A stretch of DNA of 64,000 bases from Exophiala sp. HKRS030 (GCA_023897205.1 JAHWDD010000010.1:124001-188000), one strand, 5' to 3'; counted from the first letter of the stretch, positions 12,097 through 25,334 are shown. Translations and numbers: made by a program. The notes: generated from the sequence alone by a model not told the origin.

Positions 12097-14063
12097 ATGG
12101 GAAACAAGACGCGTTTTCGTCCTTACGATCGCAAAGCGTCTTCCACCATCCGCTTCAAAATGTTTACTGTCTTCCGGCCAGACATGAAGACTCCCAACAG
12201 TCCTTCGTTAGGAAGCCAGCGGTTAGGCAACCGTCGCCGTATCCTGCGAACCCTGCTTGCAGCAATTCTTATCGTTACTTTTATCCGGACATGGACTTAT
12301 ACATCTCGACCGAGGGTATGTAGTGGCTACCGTCACACAATCTACTTATTGACTTCAGCAAGGTACCACCTCCCACATATGCGATAGACGAAGAAGCCAG
12401 CGAGGTAGCCGAGCTTGATTATAGCAACTTCGAACCCCTGCCTTTGACAGGCATGCTCAATGATGGCAGACCCGGTAAACGCACCTGCGACGAACTTAGG
12501 TATGACGGACGGCTTCGAGTTCAAGAAAGCCTTTATCTCGAGGATGACCTGGTAGACGTCGCCAGGTCCCTTGCCGATCATCCTATAATCAACTATCCCT
12601 CCGAGTATGACGATGTCCCATTTGAAGAGACTGTTTCGAAATGTTGGGCAAGATTGGCTGGATCGAGCGTTTGGCTGGAGAAATACCAAGTCTTTCTTGC
12701 AGTCACGCGAGTCATCTTCTTCGACAAAGGGAACCGTGCCTGGCCAATTATCAGCTTCCTTCGGGGTCAATTGTACGATGAGAGCTGGAACGAATTGAAA
12801 AACCATACCATCCAATGGCATGGTGATGAGATCGTTTTCCCCACAGTGTTTACCATTCCGGCACCTTATAATGTGGGCGGGGGGTTCTATGGTCCTGAAG
12901 ATCCCAGGATAATTATTGAACAAGACGTGGAGGACGCTGAGCCTGTTGTCGTTTTCAACATGATCCACGATCTGAGGACCGTTGCGCGAGCCATGCACAT
13001 TTTCCGACCATTTTCCAATGTGACCACAATCTTGACCATAACAGGAGAAGGAGAGAGACCCTCATCGGAGAAAAATTGGGCACCATTCTTCCACGACGAC
13101 CGCGCGAACGCAACCAACGGCCCGAAAAAGTGGCCCAGTCACCACATTCACTTTGTGCATGGCTTCAACCCTCTCAAAGTGCTCAAGTGTCATGCACTCA
13201 ATGGTTGGTGTGATATTGTGTACGAGCAAAAGGTCTCCGAGGACTTGATATCACCCCACGATGATCCTCACGGTCGTATGAGCGGCGGCACAAACCTGGT
13301 CCCAATTCCAATCGCTTCGAGCCCGGGTGTGCATGCGTATGTCGGCTTTCCGAGATCTCATATCGACTTTGGATGCAAGGACGACGCTATGTACAGACCT
13401 GAAATGATGATCATGACTGCACATGGTCAGCAGTTCCATATCAACTACATGTCCGAGCCGATAGATTTCGGAGCAGCTGCCTTGACACCGGATGCCGTCA
13501 CTGATCCCTGTGGCGAAGGCCGTATTCTGATTGCCAACAGTGTGGCACGATGGGATCGGTCCTCCGGTCACGACCTGATGACACTTTCATTCTCGGTTGC
13601 TGATGTAACCGTGCAAATTCTTCAGCTAGAGGGTGTCTCAAGGTTCATCGAACAACTACCGTTCCTCCGTTCGGCACTTCAGCACGACATGTCTCAGGAT
13701 GGAAGTGTCATCTGGAACCTCCGCTGGTCAGCTGTCAGCCAGGACGTATCTGCTTGTTCGATCGAGGCGGCACGAAATTATTCCATAGCCGTCTCCGAGC
13801 CACTCAATGGCAAATCGAAGGCCAAATTGAGGGAAGAAGGGGAATTGGACGACGAGGACAAAGATGACGTTCTGGATAAAACCAAGGAACGTGAAGATCA
13901 AAAGGATAACAAGGACCAAGACTTGAAAGGCAAGAAAGAGGAAGAGCTTACAGATGCTTTATTTGATGACGATGCGCTATTCGAGACTGAGGAGGAAAAA
14001 GCTTTCCAAAAAGACATCACCTACCTGGATGATCCATTCGGACACGAGGATAAGATCACATGA
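12097..14063 (+). CDS. Beta-mannosyltransferase (BMT family), type II membrane protein
   Basis: Exons 12097-12315 and 12363-14063, with a 47-nt phase-0 GTATGT...AAG intron, give 639 residues. A single hydrophobic anchor (about residues 50-64, LRTLLAAILIVTFIR) follows a basic N-terminus, as in Golgi type II enzymes. The lumenal domain carries BMT-family blocks such as YNVGGGFYGPEDPRII, HIHFVHGFNPLKVLKC and MSGGTNLVPI. In Candida this family adds beta-1,2-mannose to cell-wall mannan and phospholipomannan. The last 80 residues are a highly charged Lys/Asp/Glu tail that is unusual and probably not part of the catalytic fold. Substrate in this organism is inferred only. Confidence 0.88.
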
Positions 14064-15268
14064 AAGACTCATCTCGCGGACACGATATCAGAGTCTTCTA
14101 CATGGATTCCCTAGACGTTCAGAACACCCTTAGGTCCGATTCAAAACGAAGCGGCCGCATACTATACTTGATCCTTGGGATCTTCTCACAAACTGATACT
14201 TATCAACCTTCGCCTAAGGTTGTACGGCATTTGCAATCAGACTATTTCAACAGACTCGAGTGCGACCGACTCCAACAGCAGCAGCGGACCTTTCAGCACA
14301 TTCTGCTCTTTCAGGTATTATTCCGTCACGGGTGCTCCTCGGCCAACTGCAAACGACATTCCCCCCACCCGCGACCGACACGGGCCTTCTAGCTTGGTGG
14401 TGAGTTGCGGGGATTCACGCAGATGCCGTACGTACTGGTCAATATCGCAATACTCGGCCACGTTCCATTCCGGTCTATATTTTACATCGCCCCGATTTTC
14501 ATGTAGGATATATCCAGAAACCACCCAGGTGGAGGACACGACTGAGCTGTCTGGAACAGCTTCCAATAGTTTCGGCCTATTGCATGCAATGATTTGGTAC
14601 TCTAGCAGCAACGGAGGCCGATGCCTTGTATGGCTTGAACATCGACATGCTATTGACTCGGATAGTTCTCTAACAGCGACTGGACCGCTGTCTTCTATTC
14701 AGTTCGCAATACATCAGGAGTCAACTTCCTCAAGAAGTCCGTGTTGTTGTATTAGTCATCTGCAGTACGCTTCACTTTTTGCATTGCAGCGATGGATTGA
14801 CATAGGATTTTGTAACTAAATCAATCAGTGCAATGCTACTCCCATGCATACTATATGTACCTTCATTGTTTCCGACACATGTCCGCTAAATCCGATGTAA
14901 CTGCGCTTAATAATGGTCCTCAGGGGCTGTTGAAGTTTGGAGCGAGATTGGCAGCTCTCGGTCGAACTACACAATTTGACGCGAATTCTTTTTCTTCGAC
15001 GAGCGCGATGTGGACTTTTGTCATCAGGCTCATAAATATACAACCTTTGAATAGTAATGCGTGCTGGGGTCTTTAGGCATGCACTGCAAAGACTATGACA
15101 CCCTCTTGAAGGCGGCCTTATTCAGCCCCGACCTCTTTTGCTGATTCAGCCGCAAGTCCAACCAACTCCTTTAAGTAGTTCGCCATGACACTCTGCCCTC
15201 TATAAGGCCGTGCACGCACTGCTGGGGGCATCACGCTCCACGCCCGGTTTACTTTGCAGCCTGTCAAA
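14064..15268. other. Intergenic region
   Basis: No supported gene. A 97-codon frame on the minus strand (14318-14611) and a longer plus-strand frame (14175-14819) overlap. Neither has a recognisable motif or good splice context. The right part is the promoter of the oxidoreductase gene. Confidence 0.45.
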
Positions 15269-16533
15269 ATGCAAAACTATGGCCTAATCAGACGCGGGGC
15301 TGGTACCGCCGTCCTCGAAGCCATCCGCGTTCCCAAGCTACAGGACGACTACATTTTAGTCAAGACCGTCACCATTGCACTCAACCCTACGGACTGGACT
15401 ACTCTCGAGGCCGCTGGCGATGACGGCACGATCGTCGGATGTGACTATGCTGGAATAGTAGAGGAAGTCGGCAAGGCGGTAAAGAGGCCATTCAAGAAAG
15501 GAGATCGCATCGCCGGCTTCGCGCATGGGGGTAGGTCGAGAGGCCACCAGAGTGGTAGCTCCCTCCATTAGACACGAATGCTCAGTAGCTCACAGGAAAT
15601 GATGCCAATCACGAACACGGTGCCTTTGCCAGGTACATCGCAGTGAAAGGGGACCTCCAATTTCATGTACCAGACAACGTCACTTTTGAAGCTGCATGCA
15701 CTGTGGGTGTGGGTGTGATGACGACTGGGTATGGACTTTATCACGTCCTCAAGCTGTCTCTTCCCGACGCGGTCCCGGAACCCAGCAATGACCCAATTCT
15801 GGTCTATGGAGGAAGTACAGCGACGGGTACGCTGGCCATTCAATTCGCCAAGATGTAAGTGTGAAGTCCGTCGACAGGACCGCAATGGACAACTCATATG
15901 GTCTGCGTTAGGTCTGGCATGCAGATCATCACCACTTGTTCGCCCAAACACTTTGACCTCGTAAGGGGACGGGGAGCAGACCTCGTCTACGACTATGTGA
16001 GTGTCATTTTCCGCTGATCACCGGCCCCCCCCTTCGGAGGACGACACTTCTGACATCAACGACAGCACATGGACAACGTTGGCGAACAGATCAGACAAGC
16101 CACTGGGGGTAAATTGAGAAAGGTCTTCGACACCGTCAACGTGGAATCCTCTGCGGCTATCTGTGCAGCCGCCTTCGGGCCGGACGGAGGCTCCTATTGC
16201 AATCTGCTTGGCCTGGACTGCCCACGAGCAGATGTTACGTCAAGGTTCTTCCTCGGATACTCCATGTCAGGGGAGTCGTATATCTTCGAGGGGGACAAGT
16301 ATGACGCTCATACGGAGGATTTCGAGTTCGCCTCCCGCTTTGTACCCTTGGCCAATCAATTGTGGGCCGAAGGGAAGTGGACGCCTCACCCTCAGAGGCT
16401 CGGGGCGGGGGGATTGCTGGGAGCGATCAGCGGTATGCAGGACATGAAGGCAGGAAGGTATAGTGGGGAGAAGCTGGTCTATCGCGTCGACGAGACGAGT
16501 TGGCCCAAGGAGCCTACCACCCCGAATAGGTAG
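15269..16533 (+). CDS. Zinc-binding-type alcohol dehydrogenase / trans-enoyl reductase-like (MDR superfamily)
   Basis: Four exons (15269-15530, 15596-15854, 15912-15996, 16066-16533) encode 357 residues, the normal size for toxD-like and polyketide trans-acting enoyl reductases. The GroES-like domain shows TIALNPTDW and GCDYAGIVEEVG. The cofactor domain contains ILVYGGSTATGTLAIQFAK and a later RGADLVYDY strand. The C-terminus has GYSMSGESY and GKWTPHP. No structural-zinc Cys cluster is visible, so it is a zinc-free, NADPH-dependent medium-chain reductase by family. No polyketide synthase lies in the window, so it is a stand-alone enzyme of unknown substrate. Intron 3 contains a run of eight to nine C residues. 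Confidence 0.88.
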
Positions 16534-18134
16534 TAAGACCTAAATCTGCAGTACGCTTGACGTGCGTATGGGAAGCTAAAGCGTCATAGCATCATGCAGC
16601 TCACACACATGAGGAAGTGCTATCAGTGCTAACGAGTTGTTCGTGACTACCTAACACGCTCTGTAAGAATGGCGGCTACGGCGTAATCGTACTGTAGTTC
16701 ACGAACGGGTTGGAGGGCTAAAGAGCTCTGCCTGGTGGCCGATTCGACGATTCGACGTCGACAGCGTAATCAAACATCATTATTGAGCTGACGCGTGGTC
16801 GAATTGTCCACGAGTGTTGGGTCATGGCTAACGGCTACTACGAGTATGTGTCTTCTAACCTCTTCTCGGTCGTTCGTCCCCCAGTCCCACTGAAGTGAAT
16901 TAAAGTCAACCCAAAACAAAGACGTGGCCATGAAATGAGCAAACAAGACACGCTAGACTTCGGGAGCCGGTTCACATGCCTTTGGACTCCAGCCGCACCA
17001 GCCAAGCGTGTGCCAGTAACCAAAAGAGACGCTTGTACCCTGTAGATCTTAGTTAGTGACCCAGGAGCGCCCAAGGAAGAGCAGGGGGCCCAAGAGGGTG
17101 TAATAGCGAAACGAATTCGATCGAGTGTTGCACTCGCTACAGCACCAAAGAGGAATACGGTACGTTGAAAATCAGCCGGCTATCCGTACTTGCATTGAGT
17201 TCCCGAACCTCACAAAGGTCTTGCAGAGCCGGATCATAAATCCTACAAAGGATGAATCTCGTATTGTCCTTCAGGCGCAGATCCTCTCGAGCCGAACCCC
17301 GCCGCTGGGAATACAATGATACTGGCCACGGATCCGTCGTGATTCAAACCTCGGTCAGAGCTCAAGGTGGACTAGAATACGAGCGTTGTGTGCCCAGGGG
17401 GGATGATCTATCTATCTCCACGGCCGAGTCGCCTTCAACCGTCAAACGAAGTTGCGAGGGTAAAGGAAGTACATCACCGCCGCGGCCAGTGGCCTAGTGC
17501 TGGTCTGGTCGCTGCTGCCAATCCTTCTTGGTGTTGAATGACGCCCGTAGGAAAAGGTAAGGCTGGCTGTGGGTTGGTTGTCAAATTGGCCCTCTGATGC
17601 TAAGCCGGCACATTCCACAAAATCTTTACGTGAAGGTCTGGACCATTCGCCGCGCAATTACGAGTCTATGGGCATCGATGCCACACACATAGTACACGGC
17701 TTACAGGGGTTCAAGGGATTGCCTCCCGGTGGACCTCACCCAGTCTATTGGCACCTAGTGTACGGTCTAAAGACTAGCCGAACGTTGGGTCGTTGATCCG
17801 CCCACCTACAAACGACGCCTGTGTGGGTGAAACGATACGCCAGGCGGTGATTGTCGAGACCAGATTGACCGGGGTCTGTCTCGTTCATCTACGATTTGCC
17901 ATTACGGCAAACGGATACTTGACATCTTCAATCACCTTTTTCAGCCTTTTTTTCTTGGACGGTTATTTTCATCACTCGAGATCACTTAAAAGCTATTTTT
18001 TCTTATCTCACGAAGTATATACACACATACACCTGATCCTCCCGCATGGTCCCTATTCTCATGATCCGGAGAGGCGCGACCCGTTCATAGGCCCTGTATC
18101 ACCTGGAGCTCTGAACCTTTCAACAACTCAATGG
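16534..18134. other. Intergenic region
   Basis: About 1.6 kb with no supported gene. The last 250 bp are T-rich and act as the likely promoter and leader of the CSC1-like channel gene. Short frames here carry no known motif. Confidence 0.5.
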
Positions 18135-21100
18135 ATGGCTGATCTCGGCGCCAACGACCCCCGGACCGGGTCTGCCCGTAACAATCACACGAGTCCGGGG
18201 CTCTCACGGATCGCACAGGGTTCGAATTCATCCGCGACGAGCAATCTGGTTGCGACACTCGTTCCTGTTCTCATCCTATTCGGTGTGTGTCTGATAATCT
18301 TCGTAATCGCCCGCAGAAAATTCCTTCGGGTGTATGCCCCGCGGAGTATCTTGAAAAGTCTCGAGCCACAGTACGTTTGCCCGCTCTTTCATCTACGACG
18401 GTTATACCGTGCAACAACAGCACTGCTAATGAATACCCGATAGTGAACGAACCGAGCCACTGTCGACAGGATGGTTCAAATGGATCCCGGAATTCTATCG
18501 TCTACCATCGAGGCATGTGCTGAACCATTCGTCCTTTGATGGCTATCTTCTCCTCCGCTTTCTGAAGGTATTGGGAGTGATATGTCTCGTTGGTATTGGC
18601 CTCCTATGGCCAATCCTGCTCCCGTTACATGCCACAGGAGGAGGAGGGAACGAAGGCTTGGATCTGTTGACCATGGGGAATATTAAAGATCCTCGGCGAC
18701 TCTATGCCCATGCGGTTCTGGCATGGATCTATTTTGGTATGCCACATTGGACCGTCGGTTCTCACCCTACTACTTTAGATATATACTAACATCATCACAA
18801 GTCTTCATTTTGTATATGATTTCGAGAGAATGCATCTTCTACATCAATCTCCGACAAGCATATCTGCTCTCGCCATTCTACGCCGATCGGCTCTCATCGC
18901 GAACTGTTCTCTACATGAATGTACCGCGGCAGTACCTCGATGAAGAACGACTGAAATGGATTCTCGGAAAGTCCGTAAAGCGGATATGGATCCCTCAAAG
19001 CACCGCAGAGCTCGAAAGACTGGTCAAGGAGCGAGACCAAACTGCCATGCGACTCGAGAAGGCCGAATTTTCTCTCATCAAGATGGCAAATGCCGCCCGG
19101 ACGAAAGTGCTCAAGAAAGGAAAGTCGGGCAAGGGGCAAGACCAGGATCAGGATCAGGGCCAAGACCAGCAACAACAACCTGCATCTCCTCAACTGAAAC
19201 AGAGCTCCGATGAGATTCGCAAAGAGTCCGCGGCAGGGTCTGATGGATCCAAGACGATCCAAGTCTCCGAGAGTCCCAACTCTCCGAGCACCATCAACAG
19301 CTCCACCAGCACCCAAGGTGGCAAGTTCGAACTGATCCTACCGAACGTCAACGGCTCCGTGGCAGGGCAATGGTTATCGCATAGCTCTCGACCCCACCAC
19401 CGACCTATCGCGAACTACGGTCGGCGCGTCGACACCATCAAATGGACGAGGAACCAGATCAAGAAACTCAACTCCAAAATCAACGTCGTCCGCCGTCACC
19501 AACTCTTTCGTCCTCAGAGCATGATGCCTTCGGTTTTTGTCGAGTTTGAGACGCACACCGACGCACAGAACGCCTACCAGACCCTCACGCACCACCGTCC
19601 CTTGCACATGTCTCATCGGCTGATCGGCGTGAGACCCTTCGAGATCATCTGGCCGTCGTTGCACATGGCATGGTGGGAAGCCATCGTGCGGAAATTCTCC
19701 ATCCGCGCCGCCATCACGGCGATGATCATCTTCTGGGCCATTCCGTCGGCGGCCGTGGGGACAATTTCCAACATTACCTACTTGTCTACCAAAGTCCCCT
19801 TTTTGCACTGGATCAAAGATCTCCCGAGTGTGGTCAAAGGTTTGATCAGCGGTGTTTTACCTGCCGTGGCGCTGTCTTTGCTCATGAGTATCGTCCCGGG
19901 CATATTGAGATGTGAGTTTTCCAATTGTCTGCTGCTGTGAAGTGGGAAAAAAAGTCTCTGTTTGAGCAGGTGCGTAGAAATTAAGCTAACCATCATCGTT
20001 TAATAACAACAGACATGGCACGACTATCTGGAGTTCCGACTCTGACCAGAATCGAACTCTTCGTCCAGCACGCATACTTTGCATTCCAAGTCGTCCAAGT
20101 CTTTCTCATCACGACACTAACGTCGGCAGCATCGGCTGCCGTCACCAAGATCATCGAAGATCCCACGACGGCCAAATCACTCTTGTCCCAGAACTTGCCG
20201 AAGGCTTCGAATTTCTACCTGTCTTACTTTCTCATTCAGAGCTTGGCCATCGGTGCCATCGCTCTCGCTCAACCATATACCCTGTTCAAATTCAACATTC
20301 AGCAAAAGTTCCTGGCAAACCCACGAAAGATATATACTCGTTGGCACAGACTTCAAAGAGTCCATTGGGGTTCGGTGTTTCCCGTTTATACCAATCTGGG
20401 GGTCATTAGTAAGTTTTTTTACTCTTGCTTCCATTCCCACCAACTCTCTTTTTCGGAACAAATATACTTACCATTATGTGTGTTCTTTTAGCACTTAGTT
20501 ACGCCCTCATCGCCCCTGTGGTTCTAGGTTTCGCCGCCGTCGGTGTTGGCTTTTTGTACGTCGTATACCGTTACAATCTGATGTTTGTGTACGACGCCGA
20601 AGTCGACACCAAAGGGCTCGTCTATCCTCGAGCCCTCCTCCAAATGATTTTGGGATTGTATTTCTCCGAAGTCTGCATGATCGGGCTCTTCTCGCTCCGA
20701 GGTGGTTTGGGGCCCTTGGTCTTGACGGCCATGTTACTCGTGATTACGGTTCTTGTTCATGTTTCGCTACTCGATGCCGTCCGTCCGTTCCTGAGCAGCC
20801 TCCCCCGAACCTTGACCGTCGAAGAAGACAAAGATACCCTCTTCCCTCCCGAGAGTGAATCATCGGCTCCACGCACCTACCAAGAACCGGCGTGGCTTCG
20901 AGACCTTGAGAAATATACCGACGAAGTAGACGAAGAGGATGATGGACCGGTCCACGAACCAGGGGCGACCAGGGGAGCCCTCCCAGTCGTTGAGGGAGCC
21001 ACGGGAGCGGCCGACACTTTGAAGAGTGGCATCACGGACGTGGTGAAAAAGAAATTCAATAAGGACCATCCGGAGATTCGGACTCACTTGACCAGCACCG

Positions 21101-21468
21101 CTTCTTTCTTCAGACGTTGGATCAGACCTGAACTTGGCCAAAAGTCGAATTGGCTCATCAGGTGGCTCCATCCGGAAGTGTACTCGGATTATACCATCCT
21201 CAGAGGGTGGGTGCCGGAAGAACTCCCCGAACCGAAATACCCTCCTGAAGTTGAGGAAAATATATACTTGCCTCCATCGTACCTGGGCAAGCCTCCAACG
21301 CTTTGGATCCCCAAGGACCCAGCTGGCATCAGCAAGCAAGAAGTCGAACACACCAAAAAATTCATAAGTGTTACTGATGAATACGTGACCGTTGACGAAA
21401 ATGGAGGTGTTAAGATCAACCTGGATGAACCTAGACTCGTCTTTGATATTGACAAGTTGAGGTATTAA
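18135..21468 (+). CDS. CSC1/OSCA/TMEM63-type calcium-permeable osmosensitive channel
   Basis: Five exons (18135-18370, 18444-18736, 18802-19911, 20013-20408, 20492-21468) encode 1003 residues. The order is that of fungal CSC1-like proteins. First come an N-terminal membrane helix (NLVATLVPVLILFGVCLII) and two more helices. A cytosolic RRM-like region follows, containing RTVLYMNVPRQYLDEE and SVFVEFETHTDAQNAYQ. Then comes the pore-domain helix block, including AAVGTISNITYL, LPAVALSLLMSIVPGILR, RIELFVQHAYFAFQVVQVFL and YALIAPVVLGFAAVGVGFL. A Gln/Asp-Gln repeat (GQDQDQDQGQDQQQQ) lies in the cytosolic loop. The C-terminal 250 residues are cytosolic. By family it is a mechanosensitive or hyperosmolarity-gated cation channel of the plasma membrane or ER. 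The start at 18135 gives a short soluble N-terminus with NxS/T sites. Confidence 0.93.
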
Positions 21469-21999
21469 TTAGTGTCCCCCAGGGTCGGCGGATGTTGGCC
21501 AAAAACGAAGACTATTTTCGTCGGCTGATGCTGATTGATGTTGAATGAATGAACTCTTGTAACAAAACAAAGCAAAAAGAAATGCACATCATGATGGGGC
21601 CCTTGTTGTCCTTGGATGTCTGTTTCTTTTTTCCACCTACTTACCTTAACTTACCTTACCTACCTACCCTTTTCTTTACCAATTGGGCACTTGTACATAT
21701 ATACAGACACACACACATCTGGACACAGAACCATGAAGAATCAACGGATACAACATCAAGACGAAACAGGGACGTCTGAACCACCATTATTACAGGAGGA
21801 AGCTCGGGAGTCAGGAGAAAGAAATACTGACAATTACTGTCTAATGGAATGAATACTACCACAATCTTTTTCCGCTTTGCCTTTTGGTAACGACGTTGTC
21901 TGCTCGCTCCAGGATCCCAAGATGGTTTTCATATGTTATACCGAGTAGTATCAACAAACGTGCGTGGTCTTGATTTTCACGCACTGTTAACTGATTTTA
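21469..21999. other. Intergenic region between convergent genes
   Basis: This is the 3' flank shared by the CSC1-like gene (rightward) and the P450 gene (leftward). It contains CTTAC/CTACC repeats near 21638-21668 and a CA tract near 21703-21716. No gene is supported. Confidence 0.5.
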
Positions 22000-23925
22000 T
22001 CATAGCTGATAGTCTGAAACATCCCTGAAAATCAAATCACACTTTCCACTTTTTGGAATGGCAAGGAAATGATCCTTCATCAGCATACTGTCCTCTGTGT
22101 TGCCCGGTGCGATCTCGACTTTGAACCTGCGGACCACGGAAGCCGTGATCAGTTTCAACTCCATCATGGCCAGGTTCTTGCCTATACAAGCCCTCGTCCC
22201 GTGCGAAAAGGGCATGAACAGCGACGTCACCGAAGGTTCCTTGGTCTTCTTTTCCAGGTCCGTGTCCAACCACCTCGACGGTAGAAACATCTCGGGATCC
22301 GGAAACGCCACGGGGTCACGTTGCGTCGTATAACACTGCGCGGAGACCACGGTCCCCTCGGGGACGAAGGTACCGTTCAACACTTTTCCGCCAGGTGGGA
22401 CGACTCGCTGTAAGCTCGCGGGGGCGGCTGGATGGAGGCGCAACGCCTCGTTGATGACGGCGTCGAGGATTGGAAGGTCGGAGAGGGAAGTGTAATTGGG
22501 AAGTTGGCCGTCCAAGGAGTCATGCGGAATTCGGGCGAGTTCGGTTCGTAGGCGCGTCTGCCACGACGGGTTCCGGGCGAGTTCGTAAAAGAGGTACGTC
22601 AGTGTCGTGCTCGTGGTGTCTGTAAAGACAGAACAATTCAACTGTTAGACGGAATTTTACTTTAAAAACGAGGATCGTATCCTCAACACAAGGACCTTTG
22701 GGGGAAACAACCTACCTGTACCTGCAAATACCATATTTCCTACTTCAGCACACGTTTCTCGATCGGTCATCATCATCGTCGTTGAGTCGTTACTTTTGGT
22801 CGTCAGGATCTTGGTGAGGAGGTCTTTGCGGCCCGAGTTGCGACCGTGTTGTTCAATGTATTGATTGAAAGCGTATTCACCATACTTTGATTCCGACCCC
22901 CGGAAAAGGTCAGTCGGTACTCGTACCATGTATACACCGGACGTGTTTTATTCTTCTTTGTGGTTTGGGAGTGGGAAGAAGGGGAGAGATCGATTTCGGG
23001 AAAAGGGGTTACAACAAACCTCGTGAATCCGATGACGGGCTCCTAGGAAATGATCCACTGAAGGGATCCGCGTACGCAACAAGGCGAGGATCCAGTGTAA
23101 CCCGGGCAAGTTGGCTTCCAAACCACTCAGAATGAACTGGTAGTCCATGTCTTTGAGGAACTGGGGAGGTTTAGGCGCATCCAGATCTAGACCGCCAAAA
23201 CTCTGGCCCAGGAAGAGTTCACCTGTTTTGATCAGGAATCAGCAAGTCGGGTAAAAGTCAGGGCAGAGGGGCTGAGGAGAAGCTGGTTTTCTTTTGGCGG
23301 GTATACACAATAGAAAGCGCACGAGGTATGACGAACCGACAATGTCAAATGACACCAGCCTGAACAGCAACAGTGCGTCCAACGGTCTCCCCCGACCGCG
23401 TTCGATATGGGCAATCAACTTCCCAACCAGATCTTTTATCAGTGGCTCCGTGCCTAGGAGGCTGGCTTGTGAGAAAGCATGGCTGAGGAGTCTCCGGCGC
23501 TGAGAATGTTCCGTCTTGTCTCGCAGGGAGAAGATGCCGATCGGAGGAAGGCTAAAGGTCTCGTAGATTGGGGCCTTCATGTACGGCGTCTGTTGGCTGT
23601 AGATCTCATTGATGACCTCTGCGTTGGAGTAGGAGATCTCTCGAGGCCCGATACGCACCGTGGAACCATATATTTGGTGAAGCTTGTGAATGGCCGACGT
23701 GCGGTCACCCGCCATATCGACCATCGTGAGCCATTTCGAGGTAATCTTTGCGATGAACGGGCCAGGAATTTTGCGCAGCGGAGAAAATAGCACCTTGGAA
23801 AATATCTGCTTAGGTGTAAGAAGGGCCTCCAGGATTTGGGATTCATGCACCACGCTCTTCTTCAATGTACTCACCTGCCAGAAAAACACCGCTGCTAGCA
23901 ATCCAGTGGCTACAATCACGAGCAT
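22000..23925 (-). CDS. Cytochrome P450 monooxygenase
   Basis: Four exons (23925-23337, 23222-23020, 22884-22716, 22619-22000) encode 526 residues. The family landmarks are complete. There is an N-terminal membrane anchor (residues 1-18). The I-helix motif AGTDTT is assembled across the last intron. The K-helix ExxR is EALR in NEALRLHP, and PPGGKVLNG and FLPSRWL follow. The haem loop is FSHGTRACIG, with the axial Cys. The exon junction IVGELFLGQSFGGL is typical of fungal P450s related to the pisatin-demethylase-like group. It inserts one oxygen atom into an unknown small molecule at the ER. It lies 1.4 kb from a divergent C2H2 regulator, which may control it. Confidence 0.93.
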
Positions 23926-25334
23926 CTTGAATGTCGGTCACTTTCTGTGGGCGAAAAGGAAGACCACCGTCAAATTGATCTATTTACAGGTTCTGGGTGG
24001 ACCTGTGACCTCTCTCGACGGAGGAAGAAGAGTATATATATCTCTCGTACCACAACTTGGACCAGCCTAATCCATTCCTATTGTGGACATCGAGGGGTTG
24101 CACAGGTCCCCCCTCGCTGAGCTTTCCCGCGGTCATGCGACGAAATTGTCAATCGACTGTGTCCCTAGTGGCCGTTGCGCCACCAAGAAAAGCAATAACA
24201 TCTTGATGCGCAGTAGAAAGGCGGTTCTGAGAGGCCGTGGTCAAAGACATCTCCCTAGACGAGCGGGAATGCGTCTCCAGATTTGTCCAAAAAATGCCAC
24301 TTTGGGTCAAAGGCTGGACGCATAGTCAATCGAATGCTGGATCATTCGTCAGGGCAGCCGTCTAGCCGAAGCCACTCTGCTGGGTAAAGTGTGGAGTTCC
24401 GAGCCGATTTGATTTCGCAAAAGGTTTCGGTGGAGAGCCGAACAAGTATTTTGCCTCAATATCCGGCGAGCACTGACACTGGCAAGTGACTCTCGTGGGC
24501 AACGACGAGTACAAAAGTCCCGAAGATAAGTGGTCCAGGCGCTAAGATGGCGTTCTGCGAATTGATCCGGGGCTGGCCAATCGCTACCATTTGATGGGGT
24601 CCAACCGTCGATTCCAAGCTTTCTCAAGCCGGTTTGGGGGGCGACCCCGGAGTAGACGGCTACTCCTGGCATTCCCATCACAGCAGGTGACCCTCGATCG
24701 GTGATAAACCCACCGTAGGCGTAGGCATCCTTGGAGTGATCTTGTAGCCATTGTGGATAAAGCACTAGACGGTCGGTTTGGCTTGCGAGTGCCTTCTTAC
24801 AGGCACCAACTACGTACCAGAAGATGGGAAACGGTCAAGTGCGAAGTCCCAGTCTCGAACTGGGGTTAGCCCAAGTATGCCCGTCCAAGCCTGAGGCGTG
24901 ACAACCTAGTCGTTCAGGGAACAAGGGTAGATCAAGTGCCATTGGAAGCTAGAGCCACAACATGGCGACACTTCCGTCCGTTGGATGAAGGAGTCAAGCT
25001 CGTGAAATTACAGCGATGTGTTATGCTTATTTACCACGGTGAAAATCGGTGTCTTTGGAAATGCCGGGGATTCTAAACGTTGAAAGATGCCCCACCTTGT
25101 TAAGTGCGTTAGTCAAAGGTTACAGCTGATATAGGCCAGTAATATCGCCTTTAGCCCCAAAGTTTAGCGGGGAACCAAGCCAATTCGGTTTAATGCCTTG
25201 TTAAGTCGTTCTTCCCCAGATTCGACGGTCGTGCCCAGGTCCTTTTTCAAGTTCTGCCTTATCCTCTTCAGAACTGTGTCTGCAGTAAATCAAACGCCTG
25301 GTAAGCTAGTCACTGTTTTGAGCAGACTACGACC
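23926..25334. other. Divergent intergenic region
   Basis: This region lies between the start codons of the P450 (leftward) and the C2H2 regulator (rightward). A TATATATA motif near 24031-24040 could serve the P450. The middle part carries a possible unrecognised minus-strand coding fragment, listed separately. Confidence 0.5.
24349..24942 (-). CDS. Possible unrecognised gene or gene relic
   Basis: A minus-strand frame, open from about 24810 down to 24349, has protein-like composition (for example LVLYPQWLQDHSKDAYAYGG and GSPAVMGMPGVAVYSG). An ATG at 24942 opens a further 35 codons that could join it through a weak GTTCGA...GTAG intron of about 56 nt. I do not recognise the family. The weak donor, short length and lack of neighbours of the same kind make a decayed gene or chance frame possible. 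Confidence 0.2.

Noticed and set aside
12342..12998. 218-codon minus-strand frame
   Set aside because: Antisense shadow of the well-supported mannosyltransferase exon.
14175..14819. 214-codon plus-strand frame and overlapping 97-codon minus-strand frame (14318-14611)
   Set aside because: No recognisable domain, no plausible splice partners; the minus frame looks somewhat protein-like but too weak to call.
24848..24864. T-arm-like hairpin on the minus strand (CCCAG, 7-nt loop TTCGAGA, CTGGG) suggesting a second interrupted tRNA
   Set aside because: The following seven bases would need a GCGAAGT-like 5' acceptor strand upstream; none, even with G-U pairs, is found within about 450 bp, and no A box fits.
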